The notes under the pieces: generated by a model
What the model was told of the DNA's origin: nothing
Seen by the model: only the letters and a program-made list of their open reading frames with translations
Database searches by the model: none
Program-made: the position numbers and the translations under genes
Shown: one piece after another, positions 36,323-45,608 of the stretch
Layout of the letters: each line of letters opens with the position of its first letter
How positions within the stretch are numbered: the first letter of the stretch is position 1
From: Sphingobium sp. DEHP117
Lineage (GTDB): Bacteria > Pseudomonadota > Alphaproteobacteria > Sphingomonadales > Sphingomonadaceae
DNA: 64,000 nucleotides
NCBI RefSeq assembly: GCF_030867385.1
Contig: NZ_JAPFBJ010000002.1
Span: 287,001-351,000, forward strand
Direction of reading: 5' to 3'

Positions 36323-36441
36323 ACGGGTTGGAACCTCCGGCGAAACGAGTTCGTTCAAATGCGGTTCAGTTGCGTTATACCACTATCGCATTCTGAATTT
36401 GCACGCCGCGCCGCCCCGGAGCGGCGGCGAGGAGAGAGATC

Positions 36442-37077
36442 ATGAGAAAGAACAAGGCCCTCGGCATTGCGCTCGCCAGCGCGGCCCTGTTGCTGACCGC
36501 CGGTTGCGCCGAACGCTTCAAGGCGGATGTGGCCCGCTTCCAACAGTTGCCCGCGCCGCAGGGGCAAACCTTCACCATCGTTGCCGATGATCCGCGCCTC
36601 GCCGGTGGTCTGGAGTTCGGGCAATATGCGTCTCTGCTGGAGCACAAGCTCGGCGGTGTCGGCTATGTCCCGGCCCAGGATGCCGCGCGCGCGGACCTTG
36701 TCGTGCGGATGCGCTATGCCGTTGACAACGGGCGCGAGCGCGTGCGTTCCACCGGCTTCGCGCCTGACCCTTTCTATTACGGCTATGGACGCTATGGCTA
36801 TTGGGGTCGCCCCTATCACTGGGGTTTCTATGACCCCTTCATGTTTGGCGCGGGCTATCGCGATGTCGAGAGCTATACGGTCTATACCGGCACGCTGGAG
36901 CTGCGCATAGACCGCGCCAACGGCGGCCAGCGGCTGTTCGAGGGCAAGGCGGAAGCACAGTCTCTGAGCAACAAGCTGACCTATCTGGTGCCGAACCTCA
37001 TCGACGCGATGTTCGTGAACTTCCCGGGCCGCTCAGGCGAAACCGTGAAGATCACGCTGGCGCCGGAAAAGAAATAG
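36442..37077 (+). CDS. DUF4136-type lipoprotein
   Basis: 211 aa. A lipoprotein signal ends LLLTAGC. The body has TFTIVADDPRLAGGLEFGQYASLLEHKLGGVGY, a Tyr/Gly-rich loop (FYYGYGRYGYWGRPYHW) and a final strand-rich part, as in DUF4136 lipoproteins. Probable location is the periplasm or outer membrane. No function is known. GAGGAGAG precedes the ATG. Confidence 0.8.
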   Translation: MRKNKALGIALASAALLLTAGCAERFKADVARFQQLPAPQGQTFTIVADDPRLAGGLEFGQYASLLEHKLGGVGYVPAQDAARADLVVRMRYAVDNGRERVRSTGFAPDPFYYGYGRYGYWGRPYHWGFYDPFMFGAGYRDVESYTVYTGTLELRIDRANGGQRLFEGKAEAQSLSNKLTYLVPNLIDAMFVNFPGRSGETVKITLAPEKK

Positions 37078-37165
37078 GTCAGCACGGCCACCAAAGACCG
37101 GTGCAGTCCCTGGAAAACTTCGCTAAGGCGACGCTCGATTTGTACGAGTGCCTTGCGGAGCCTGC

Positions 37166-38023
37166 ATGCCTGACGATCAGCTCATTCTCAGCCTTTCCTG
37201 TGCCGACCGGCCCGGGCTTGTCGCCCGCGTCGCCGGCTTTCTGGCTGAGCGCGGTTGCAACATCCTTGAGGCGCAGCAGTTCGACGACAGTCTCAACACC
37301 CGCTTTTTCATGCGGGTGGAGTTCAGCGCCCCTGCGGGCGGATTGGACGCGCTGAGGGCCGAATTCGCGCGGGTCGCGCAGGAGCTTGGGCTGGAGTGGC
37401 GGCTGCGCGCATCCGCGCATGCGCCGAAAGTGCTGATCCTCGTCTCGAAGTTCGATCATTGCTTGAGCGACCTCGTCTATCGCCACCGCATCGGCGAGCT
37501 CCGGATGGATATCGTCGGCATCGCCTCCAACCACCCGCGCAACGCGCTGATGGCCAGCATGACGGGCGGGCTACCCTTTCACCATCTGCCCGTGACCACA
37601 GACACCAAGGCACATCAGGAAGGGCAGATCCGCGATCTTATCGAGCAGACGGAAGCGGACCTCGTCGTGCTGGCGCGCTATATGCAGATATTGTCGGACG
37701 AGATGGCCGCCTTCCTCTCAGGACGCTGCATCAACATTCACCACAGCTTCCTGCCCGGCTTCAAGGGGGCCAAGCCCTATCATCAGGCGCACGCGCGCGG
37801 CGTGAAGATGATCGGCGCAACCGCGCATTATGTGACGGCGGATCTCGATGAGGGGCCGATCATCCATCAGGATGTCGAAGCGATCAGCCATGCCGACACG
37901 CCGGAGGAGCTGGTGCGCAAGGGCCGGGACATAGAGCGGCGCGTGCTTTCTGAAGCCGTGCGGCTCCATTTGGACGATCGCGTGTTTCTCAATGGCAACC
38001 GCACGGTCGTCTTCCGCGGATGA
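37166..38023 (+). CDS. purU: Formyltetrahydrofolate deformylase
   Basis: 285 aa from the ATG at 37166 ([26 protein letters not shown]), with GCGGAG upstream. An N-terminal ACT domain (about 1-80) precedes a formyltransferase-like domain with [20 protein letters not shown] and [19 protein letters not shown], giving the catalytic His and Asp. It hydrolyses 10-formyl-THF to formate and THF, adjusting one-carbon flow with folD (60.6 kb) and purH (44 kb). Confidence 0.95.
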   Translation: MPDDQLILSLSCADRPGLVARVAGFLAERGCNILEAQQFDDSLNTRFFMRVEFSAPAGGLDALRAEFARVAQELGLEWRLRASAHAPKVLILVSKFDHCLSDLVYRHRIGELRMDIVGIASNHPRNALMASMTGGLPFHHLPVTTDTKAHQEGQIRDLIEQTEADLVVLARYMQILSDEMAAFLSGRCINIHHSFLPGFKGAKPYHQAHARGVKMIGATAHYVTADLDEGPIIHQDVEAISHADTPEELVRKGRDIERRVLSEAVRLHLDDRVFLNGNRTVVFRG

Positions 38024-38061
38024 CCTGCCACCCCTTTGTCTCGCGCTGAAAGGATACCGCC

Positions 38062-38748
38062 ATGATCGAACTGCACAGCTGGCCCACGCCCAACGGCCTC
38101 AAGGTCTCCATCTTTCTTGAGGAAGCGGGGGTGGAGCACAGAGTTTTCCCCGTCAACATCTTGAAGGGCCAGCAGCTCGATCCGTATTTCCTCTCCTTCT
38201 CGCCCAACAACCGCATTCCCGCGATCCGCGATCTCGATCCGCCCGGCGGCGGCGAGCCGATTACCGTGTTCGAGAGTGGCGCGATCCTCTTCTACCTCGC
38301 GCGCAAATATGAAAAGTTCCTACCCGCAGACCCGCGCGGCACGATGGACGTGCTGCAATGGCTGTTCTGGCAGATGGGCGGGCTGGGGCCGATGGCGGGG
38401 CAGAACCATCATTTCAACATCTATGCGCCCGAAAAGATCGACTATGCCATCAACCGCTATGTCAACGAGACCGCGCGGCTCTATGGCGTGCTTGACCGGA
38501 GGTTGGCGAACCGGAACTATGTCGCGGGCGACTATTCGATTGCCGACATGGCGATTTACCCGTGGATCGTGCCGCACGAGAACCAGAAGCAGAATCTCGA
38601 TGATTTCCCCAATGTAAAGCGCTGGTTCGAGACTGTGAAGGCACGCCCGGCAGTCGAGAAGGTCTATGCCGAAAAGGAGGCGCTCTATCCCAAGGGTGAG
38701 GAGCCGAGCGAGGAAGAGAAAGCGAAGCTGTTCGGCTTGAAGAAGTAG
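38062..38748 (+). CDS. Glutathione S-transferase, YfcG/Nu-class-like
   Basis: 228 aa. The N-terminal thioredoxin-like domain begins MIELHSWPTPNGLKVSIFLEEAG; the TPNG site is that of Nu-class enzymes such as E. coli YfcG, which have disulphide-bond reductase activity. FSPNNRIPAI and VFESGAILFYLA bind glutathione, and a helical C-terminal domain follows. The gene abuts dnaE tail to tail with one base between stop codons. Confidence 0.9.
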   Translation: MIELHSWPTPNGLKVSIFLEEAGVEHRVFPVNILKGQQLDPYFLSFSPNNRIPAIRDLDPPGGGEPITVFESGAILFYLARKYEKFLPADPRGTMDVLQWLFWQMGGLGPMAGQNHHFNIYAPEKIDYAINRYVNETARLYGVLDRRLANRNYVAGDYSIADMAIYPWIVPHENQKQNLDDFPNVKRWFETVKARPAVEKVYAEKEALYPKGEEPSEEEKAKLFGLKK

Positions 38749-38749
38749 C

Positions 38750-41700
38750 TCAGCCCACCAGCCGCAACGGCTCGCGCGCGGGCATTTGGGCTCCGGCCAC
38801 GCCGGGCAGCGCGCGCAGCCGCTCAATGGTTTCGGCGTCGATCTGGAAATCCCGGCCCAGCCGCAGGCTTGCGATCCTTCCCTGGGCATCGCGCGCCCGG
38901 ATGCGCACCTCCCCGCGCCCGCCCCGGCAGCCGGACAGCATCTGCGCGATCTGCGCGACGGCGGCGGGCTCTTCCACATCGATCCACAGCTCGAGGCGCA
39001 TTCCGCTCGCGGCTGACGCCAGCGACTGCGCGCCGCGCACGGTGACGCGCGGCACCTCCTCACCCGGCATGCGCTCCAGCTCGACATTCAGCAGCGCGCA
39101 CTCGCCCGCTTCGGCGAGATCGGCGATCTTCTTGCAGCTCGCTTCATCGAAACAGCTTGCCTGAAACTGGCCGCTGCTGTCCGAAAAGGTGGCGGACACA
39201 TAGCGGGCGCCGCGCTTGGTCTCGCGCCAGCGCACATCCTCGACCAGCGCGGCCATCATCGATGTGGCGCGGCCTTCGCTGTTGGTGGCAGGCGGCTGGG
39301 CGCAAATGGACCCGAAGCTGCGCGCGCCGCGCGCCTGCGCGATATGGGCATAGCGATCGACCGGATGCGCCGAGAAATAAAAGCCGAACGCTTCTTTCTC
39401 CTGCGCCATGCGTGTGGCGGTGGGCCAGGGTTCATGCGGCGGCACGCGCACCTCTGCATGCGGCGTGTCCTCGCCACCGAACAGGCCTCCCTGCCCGCTG
39501 ACCCGCGCCTCCTGCGCGCTGGCCGCGACCGAAAGGATGGTTTCGGCGGCGGCATGGACCCCGGAGCGATCGGCATGGATGCCATCGAACGCTCCGGCAG
39601 CGGCCAGACTTTCGAGCTGGCGACGATTGAGCAGGCGCGGCTCGATCCGGTCCGCGAAATCATCGAGGCTGAGGAAGGGGCCATTGCGCTCCCGCTCCTC
39701 GACCAGCTGTTCCATCGCCTTTTCGCCGACGCCCTTGAGGCCGCCCAGCGCATAGCGCACGCCATGGGCCAGGCGCGGGTCTTCGCCTTGCGCCTCCACC
39801 GGCTCGACCGTGAAGTCCGCCTCCGCCCGGTTGATGTCCGGCGGCAGGCACGCCACTCCGGTGCGCCGCATGTCATCCACGAACACCGTCAGCTTGTCGG
39901 TAAGGTGGATATCATAGGCCATCGAGGCGGCGTAGAATTCCGCCGGATGATGCGCCTTCAGCCACGCCGTGTGATAGGCGAGCAAGGCATAGGCGGCCGC
40001 GTGGCTCTTGTTGAAGCCGTACCCTGCGAACTTGTCGATCAAGTCGAACAGCTCGTTCGCCTTGGCCTTGGGGATCTGCGACACCTCCGCGCAGCCCTTG
40101 ACGAAGCGGTCGCGCTGCGCGTCCATCTCCGCCTTGATCTTCTTGCCCATCGCGCGGCGCAGCAGGTCAGCATCACCCAGCGAATAGCCGGCGAGGATCT
40201 GCGCGGCCTGCATCACCTGCTCTTGATAGACGAAGATGCCGTATGTTTCCTTGAGGATCGGCTCCAGCAGCGCATGGGGATATTCGATAGTCTCCGCGCC
40301 ATTCTTCCGCCGGCCGAACATGGGGATATTGTCCATCGGGCCGGGGCGATAGAGCGAGACGAGCGCGATGATGTCCCCAAAATTGGTGGGTTTCACGGCG
40401 GCGAGCGTCTTCCTCATGCCCTCCGATTCGAGCTGGAAGACGCCGACCGTATCGCCACGCTGGAGCAGATCATAAACCGCTTCGTCATCCCAAGGCAGGG
40501 CCGCCAGATCCACCACCACCCCGCGCTTCGCCAACAGCTCCACCGCACGCTGCAGCACCGAGAGGGTCTTAAGGCCGAGAAAGTCGAACTTCACCAGGCC
40601 CGCCGCCTCGACATATTTCATGTCGAACTGCGTCACCGGCATGTCCGAGCGCGGATCGCGATAGAGCGGCACGAGCTGGCTCAGCGGCCGGTCACCGATC
40701 ACCACGCCCGCCGCGTGGGTAGAGCTGTGGCGCGGCAGGCCTTCCAGCTGCATCGCGAGGTCGACGAGGCGCTTCACCTGCCGGTCCGCCTTGACCTCGG
40801 CCACGAACTCCTGGCTGCCGTTCATCGTGCGCTCGAGCGTCCACGGGTCGGTCGGGTGATTGGGCACCAGCTTGGCGAGGCGATCGACTTGGCCGTAGCT
40901 CATCTGGAGCACCCGGCCGGTGTCCTTCAGCACGGCGCGGGCCTTCAGCTTTCCGAAGGTGATGATCTGCGCCACATGATCCGCGCCATATTTCTGCTGG
41001 ACGTAGCGGATCACCTCGCCGCGCCGCGTTTCGCAGAAGTCGATATCGAAGTCCGGCATCGACACCCGCTCAGGGTTGAGGAAGCGCTCAAACAGCAGGC
41101 CGAGCTCCAGCGGATCAAGATCAGTGATAGTCAGCGCCCAGGCCACCACGCTGCCTGCGCCCGAGCCGCGCCCCGGCCCCACCGGAATATTGTTCGCCTT
41201 CGCCCACTGGATGAAATCCGCGACGATCAGGAAATAGCCGGGAAAGCCCATCTGGATGATGATGGAAAGTTCGAACTCGAGGCGTTCGAAATAAGCCTGA
41301 AACTGACCTTCCAAAGCCCTCTCCCTCGAGGTAGAGGGTTGGGTGAGGGTGTCGCCGTCTCCCCTCACCCCGTCCATTTCCCCAGAGGGGAGAGGGGGAG
41401 TTGAATGGGCGAGCTTTGTCTTCAGCCGCGCCTCCAGCCCGGCCGTCGCCATCTCGCGCAGCATCTGCGCCTCGCCCTCGATATCGCCCGCAAGGCTGGG
41501 GAGGATCGGCTTGCGCTTGGGCGCCATCACGGCGCAGCGCTGCGCCACCACCAGCGTATTGGCGAGCGCCTCGGGCAGATCCTCGAACAGGCGCTGCATC
41601 TCCTGCGCGGGCTTCATCCATGCGTCGGCAGAAGACCTTCGCCGCTCTGCGCTTTCGACATAGGCACTCTGGGCGATGCACAGCATCACGTCATGCGCTT

Positions 41701-42355
41701 CATGGAATTCCGGGCCGGCAAAGCAGGTGGGGTTGGTGGCGACGAGCGGCAGGTTGCGCGCATAAGCGAGGTCAATGAGCTGCGCCTCCGCCCGGTCCTC
41801 CACCGCGTCTGACCGGCGGCAGATCTCGATGTACAGCTTGCCGGGGAACAGCCCCTCGAGCGCCGCGCAATACTCCTCGGCCGCTTGCGGTTGATCCTCC
41901 GCATAGAGGCGCGCCAGCGCGCCCTCGCCGCCCGCAGTGAGGCACAGCAGATCGTCGGTCAATCCCGCCAGCGCCTCGAAGCCGACATGCGCCTGCTCCT
42001 CGATCGGCCGGTCCAGATGCGCCATCGAGACGAGCGCGCAGAGATTGTCATAGCCTTTCGTGCCCTGGGCATAGAGCGCCAGCCAGTCGTACACCGGCGC
42101 GGCTCCCGGTGGGCGGCCCGGCCGCGCCACGCACAGCATCGTGCCGATGATCGGCTGTACCCCGTCACCCTTGCAGGCGTCGGAAAAGGCCATCGCGGCA
42201 TAAAGCCCGTTCCGGTCGGTCAGCGCGGCGGCGGGGAAGCCGAGCTTCTTCGCCTGCTTGGCGATGATCTTCGGCTCGATCGCGCCATCGAGCATCGTAT
42301 AGCTGGAAAAAACGCGCAGCGGGACGAACGGGGCGTGGGCAGGCGCAGCGGGCAT
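38750..42355 (-). CDS. dnaE: DNA polymerase III subunit alpha
   Basis: 1201 aa from the ATG at 42355 (MPAAPAHAPFVPLRVFSSYTMLDGAI); the frame is open upstream but unlike the family. It has an N-terminal PHP domain, then the C-family polymerase core with PGRGSGAGSVVAWALTITDLDPL and catalytic PDFDIDFCETRRGEV, a helix-hairpin-helix region and an OB fold (about 1040-1130). About residues 318-348, a linker before the polymerase core, is coded by a palindromic element (see the separate entry). It is the replicative polymerase. A DnaA box lies in its promoter region. Confidence 0.96.
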   Translation of the reverse strand: MPAAPAHAPFVPLRVFSSYTMLDGAIEPKIIAKQAKKLGFPAAALTDRNGLYAAMAFSDACKGDGVQPIIGTMLCVARPGRPPGAAPVYDWLALYAQGTKGYDNLCALVSMAHLDRPIEEQAHVGFEALAGLTDDLLCLTAGGEGALARLYAEDQPQAAEEYCAALEGLFPGKLYIEICRRSDAVEDRAEAQLIDLAYARNLPLVATNPTCFAGPEFHEAHDVMLCIAQSAYVESAERRRSSADAWMKPAQEMQRLFEDLPEALANTLVVAQRCAVMAPKRKPILPSLAGDIEGEAQMLREMATAGLEARLKTKLAHSTPPLPSGEMDGVRGDGDTLTQPSTSRERALEGQFQAYFERLEFELSIIIQMGFPGYFLIVADFIQWAKANNIPVGPGRGSGAGSVVAWALTITDLDPLELGLLFERFLNPERVSMPDFDIDFCETRRGEVIRYVQQKYGADHVAQIITFGKLKARAVLKDTGRVLQMSYGQVDRLAKLVPNHPTDPWTLERTMNGSQEFVAEVKADRQVKRLVDLAMQLEGLPRHSSTHAAGVVIGDRPLSQLVPLYRDPRSDMPVTQFDMKYVEAAGLVKFDFLGLKTLSVLQRAVELLAKRGVVVDLAALPWDDEAVYDLLQRGDTVGVFQLESEGMRKTLAAVKPTNFGDIIALVSLYRPGPMDNIPMFGRRKNGAETIEYPHALLEPILKETYGIFVYQEQVMQAAQILAGYSLGDADLLRRAMGKKIKAEMDAQRDRFVKGCAEVSQIPKAKANELFDLIDKFAGYGFNKSHAAAYALLAYHTAWLKAHHPAEFYAASMAYDIHLTDKLTVFVDDMRRTGVACLPPDINRAEADFTVEPVEAQGEDPRLAHGVRYALGGLKGVGEKAMEQLVEERERNGPFLSLDDFADRIEPRLLNRRQLESLAAAGAFDGIHADRSGVHAAAETILSVAASAQEARVSGQGGLFGGEDTPHAEVRVPPHEPWPTATRMAQEKEAFGFYFSAHPVDRYAHIAQARGARSFGSICAQPPATNSEGRATSMMAALVEDVRWRETKRGARYVSATFSDSSGQFQASCFDEASCKKIADLAEAGECALLNVELERMPGEEVPRVTVRGAQSLASAASGMRLELWIDVEEPAAVAQIAQMLSGCRGGRGEVRIRARDAQGRIASLRLGRDFQIDAETIERLRALPGVAGAQMPAREPLRLVG
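41317..41400. repeat. Nested palindromic element inserted in frame in dnaE
   Basis: 84 bp (28 codons). The outer arms are CCCTCTCCC (41317-41325) and GGGAGAGGG (41388-41396). The inner arms are GGGTGAGGG (41341-41349) and CCCTCACCC (41362-41370). It looks like the GC-rich hairpins usual between genes in proteobacteria, but it keeps the dnaE frame and codes for a Pro/Ser/Gly/Asp-rich loop (STPPLPSGEMDG). Homologues as I recall them have a short plain linker here. Confidence 0.75.
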
Positions 42356-42405
42356 GGGCGCAAAGCTAGTGGACGTACCCCGATCGGGCAAGGCTGCTGC
42401 GGCAC

Positions 42406-42414
42406 TTATCCACA
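42406..42414 (+). promoter_or_regulatory. DnaA box upstream of dnaE
   Basis: TTATCCACA, a perfect 9-mer DnaA box, 51 bp before the dnaE start. A weaker second site, TTGCCCACA (two mismatches), is at 42432-42440. They lie in the 197-bp space shared with the divergent arylsulfotransferase-like gene. DnaA control of dnaE is inference. Confidence 0.5.
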
Positions 42415-42552
42415 GGAGATGGTTAGTGCACTTGCCCACAACACTGAGCCGCTTTACAGCTATGAACAGGATGAGCCTGTCTCCCATCATCCCCTGTCGG
42501 CGGGGACGACCAGAAGACGGGCGCAAGACCACCATGCACGGGGGCTGTATCT

Positions 42553-43851
42553 ATGGTCGATATTTCCCGCGCGGCGTTTTACGCCAGCGCAGTGACGGGG
42601 GCGGTCGCCCTGATTTTCGGTGCGGGGCTGTTTTCGGCGCGGAGTGACAATGCAGTCGCGCAGGCGGCCTTCGGCGTTTATGACGATGCAAAGATCCTCA
42701 TTGAGGAACTACCCAATCTTACCCACAAGCGGCCCACCCATTTCCTCGTCCCCGCCCGCTATCCGGGCAAGGGCGTGACGGTGAACAAGACGCCGGGCGA
42801 CGACCTCATTTTGCTGTCCGGCTTTATCGGCGACGATCAACACGCCCAGCTGATGCGGCGCGACGGGACCGTGCTGGCGCGCTGGAACCTGTTACCGCTG
42901 GAGCAGCTGCCAAGCGCCGGGCAGTGCCGCAACGTGCCGCAGACCAACTGGAACAGCGCCGCACATAATGTGCTGATAGACCCGGACGGATCGGTGCTGT
43001 TCGCTTTCGAATCCTGCGGGATGGTGAAGCTCGACCGCTGCGGCAAAAAAATCTGGGCGACGCGCGAGAACACCCACCATTCGCCCAATCTGCTGGCGGA
43101 CGGGCACATCGTCATCGGCGGAAGCGACTATGTCGAAAAGCCGAAACAGTGGCCATTCACCGAACCTTATTGGGAGGATGCAATCCGCGTCTATGACGCC
43201 AATGGCAAGCTCATCAGGCAGCGCGCGATCACCGATCTGTTTGCGCGCAGCGGCATGCTTTCGGCGCTGACCTCGCACTCGGACGACAACCCCAAGACCA
43301 ATGGCGAATTTCACCTGAACGAGATCGAGGAGCTGCCCGCCTCGCTGGCGCAGGCCTTCCCGATGTTCACGCCGGGCGACCTGCTCGTCTCGATCCGCAA
43401 CCTCAACATGATCCTCGTGACCGACGCGAAGATGGAACGGATCAAATGGCACCGCGTCGGCCCGTGGATCCGCCAGCATGACCCCGACTGGGGCACGGAT
43501 GGGCGCATTACGGTGTTCGACAATCACCCGGACGGCACGGCGGACGGCACTCGTTTCGGGGGCAGCCGCATCATCGCCATCGACCCTACAACCGGCGAAA
43601 CGCAGACCATTTTCGGCGGGCGCAAGGACCAGCATTTCTTCACCAACCAGCGTGGCCTCCACCAGATGCTGGGTGATGGGGGCATGCTGATCACCGAGGC
43701 GAATGCGGGCCGCGCGTTCCAGGTGGACCGCGCCGGCCGAATTGTCTGGCAATATGTCAACCGCTATGACGACAAGGAAGCGGCCTGGCTCAACGGGGCG
43801 GAGAGCTATCCGCCCTCATACTTCAAGGTGAAAGACTGGTCCTGCAAATAG
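42553..43851 (+). CDS. Arylsulfotransferase (ASST)-like beta-propeller protein
   Basis: 432 aa with an N-terminal membrane helix or signal anchor (about 8-28), so the body is periplasmic. Repeated blade-like segments (LMRRDGTVLARWNL, VYDANGKLIRQRAI, VDRAGRIVWQYVN) and late YPPSYFKVKDWSC fit the ASST family. A cluster of His residues includes ENTHHSPN and LTSHSDDN. The proteobacterial enzymes move sulphate between phenols, but many family members lack a proven reaction. It is divergent from dnaE. A dispersed repeat follows 14 nt past its stop. Confidence 0.7.
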   Translation: MVDISRAAFYASAVTGAVALIFGAGLFSARSDNAVAQAAFGVYDDAKILIEELPNLTHKRPTHFLVPARYPGKGVTVNKTPGDDLILLSGFIGDDQHAQLMRRDGTVLARWNLLPLEQLPSAGQCRNVPQTNWNSAAHNVLIDPDGSVLFAFESCGMVKLDRCGKKIWATRENTHHSPNLLADGHIVIGGSDYVEKPKQWPFTEPYWEDAIRVYDANGKLIRQRAITDLFARSGMLSALTSHSDDNPKTNGEFHLNEIEELPASLAQAFPMFTPGDLLVSIRNLNMILVTDAKMERIKWHRVGPWIRQHDPDWGTDGRITVFDNHPDGTADGTRFGGSRIIAIDPTTGETQTIFGGRKDQHFFTNQRGLHQMLGDGGMLITEANAGRAFQVDRAGRIVWQYVNRYDDKEAAWLNGAESYPPSYFKVKDWSCK

Positions 43852-43864
43852 GGAACAGCCCGCC

Positions 43865-43983
43865 TTTGATCCGAAACAGGCTGCTTCGCAGCGTTTGGGC
43901 TATGGCGCGCCAAGCCGCTCCCCCTCCCAACCTCCCATAGCTTACCCTGTCGGGAGGTTGGGAGGGGGAGCGGGCTGGTGCCG
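43865..43983 (+). repeat. Dispersed hairpin element, copy A
   Basis: About 118 bp, starting TTTGATCCGAAACAGGC and containing a 20-bp perfect stem (43917-43936 with 43952-43971; GCTCCCCCTCCCAACCTCCC arm) and a 15-nt loop ending in ACCCTGTC. The same element, same orientation, is at 59753-59870. It lies between convergent genes (arylsulfotransferase-like and purH), and its structured RNA could end or protect transcripts, though no T tract follows. Confidence 0.85.
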
Positions 43984-44003
43984 TCATCCGCATGAGCGGA
44001 ATG

Positions 44004-45593
44004 TCAATGCCGGAAGTGGCGCATGCCTGTGAACACCATCGCCAGTCCCGCTTCATCCGCTGCGGCGATCACCTCGTCGTCGCGCACGGAGCCGCCCGGC
44101 TGGATCACCGCAGTGGCGCCGGCCTCCGCCGCTGCCAGCAGCCCGTCGGCAAACGGGAAGAACGCGTCTGACGCGACTGCGCTGCCCACGGTGCGCGGCG
44201 AGGTCCATCCGAAGGTTTCGGCCGCTTCCTTGGCCTTGGCGGCGGCGATGCGCGAGCTGTCCCGCCGGTTCATCTGGCCCGCGCCGATGCCCGCCGTCAC
44301 GCCGTCCTTCGCATAGACGATAGCGTTCGATTTCACATGCTTGGCAATGGTCCAGGCGAACAGGCAGTCGGTAATTTCCTGCTCGGTCGGGGCGCGTCTG
44401 GTCACGGTCTTCAGCATGTCGCGCGTCACACGGCCATTGTCGCGATCCTGCACCAGAATGCCGCCCGCGATCACGGTAACGCTCTGGCCTCCGCGCGCAG
44501 GATCGGGCAGGCCTTCGGTCAGCAGCAGGCGCAGATTCTTCTTCTTCGCAAACACCGCCTTGGCGGCGTCATCCGCGCCGGGCGCGACGACAACCTCGGT
44601 GAAGATGCCGCTGATCGCTTCCGCTGTCGGCCCATCGAGTGGGCGATTGACGGCGATGATGCCGCCGAACGCCGAGACACTGTCACACTCGAACGCATTT
44701 TTGTACGCCTCGGCCAGCGTGGCGCCGGTCGCGACGCCGCAGGGATTGGCGTGCTTGACGATCACCACCGTCGGCGGGCCATCACGGAATTCGGCGAGCA
44801 GTTCCAGCGCGGCATTGGCGTCGTTCAAGTTGTTGTAGCTCAGCTCCTTGCCCTGCACCTGGCTCGCCTGGCCGATGCCGGAAACATGGGGCATGCTGGA
44901 AACATAGAGCGCCGCCTCCTGATGCGGGTTCTCGCCATAACGAAGTGGCATCACGAGCTTGCGCGTCATCGTCACGCTGGGCGGGAATTTTTCGCCCTGA
45001 TCGGCGGTCATGAACCACTGCGAGATCATCCCGTCATAGGCGGCGGTAGCGGCATAGGCCTTCGCCGCGCACAGGCGGCGGAAATCGTAGGTGGTGGCGC
45101 CGTTATGAGCGGCCATCTCCGCGATCAGGCGCGCATAGTCGGCGGGGTCGGTAACAATCGTCACACTCTCATGATTCTTCGCGGCGGAGCGGACCATCGA
45201 AGGGCCGCCGATATCGATATTCTCGATGATTTCCTCGCGGCTCGCGCCCTTCTCCACCGTCTGCGCAAAGGGATAGAGGTTCACCACCACGAGGTCGATC
45301 GGCTCGATCGCATGCTCGGTCATCGAGGCGACATGCTCGGCATTGCCGCGCACGGCGAGCAGCCCGCCATGCACCTTGGGGTGGAGCGTCTTCACCCGCC
45401 CGTCCATCATCTCGGGAAAGCCGGTGAGGTCGGATATGTCCGCCACGTCCAGCCCCGCCTCGCGCAGCGCCTTTGCGGTGCCGCCGGTAGACACCAGCGC
45501 CACGCCATGCGCGGCCAATGCCTTGCCCAGATCCACAAGCCCCGTCTTGTCGGACACCGACAACAGCGCCCGCCCGATCTTCACATTGGTCAT
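44004..45593 (-). CDS. purH: Bifunctional AICAR formyltransferase/IMP cyclohydrolase
   Basis: 529 aa, family size. The N-terminal MGS-like cyclohydrolase domain ([46 protein letters not shown]) precedes the formyltransferase domain ([48 protein letters not shown]). It catalyses the last two steps of IMP synthesis using 10-formyl-THF. It is third in the rpe/heparinase-like/purH direction, 15 nt after the preceding stop. Confidence 0.97.
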   Translation of the reverse strand: MTNVKIGRALLSVSDKTGLVDLGKALAAHGVALVSTGGTAKALREAGLDVADISDLTGFPEMMDGRVKTLHPKVHGGLLAVRGNAEHVASMTEHAIEPIDLVVVNLYPFAQTVEKGASREEIIENIDIGGPSMVRSAAKNHESVTIVTDPADYARLIAEMAAHNGATTYDFRRLCAAKAYAATAAYDGMISQWFMTADQGEKFPPSVTMTRKLVMPLRYGENPHQEAALYVSSMPHVSGIGQASQVQGKELSYNNLNDANAALELLAEFRDGPPTVVIVKHANPCGVATGATLAEAYKNAFECDSVSAFGGIIAVNRPLDGPTAEAISGIFTEVVVAPGADDAAKAVFAKKKNLRLLLTEGLPDPARGGQSVTVIAGGILVQDRDNGRVTRDMLKTVTRRAPTEQEITDCLFAWTIAKHVKSNAIVYAKDGVTAGIGAGQMNRRDSSRIAAAKAKEAAETFGWTSPRTVGSAVASDAFFPFADGLLAAAEAGATAVIQPGGSVRDDEVIAAADEAGLAMVFTGMRHFRH

Positions 45594-45608
45594 GTCAGAT
45601 TTTCCCCG

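Noticed and set aside
39344..41404. A 686-codon open frame on plus, opposite dnaE
   Set aside because: Antisense shadow of the dnaE coding frame; no recognisable motif.
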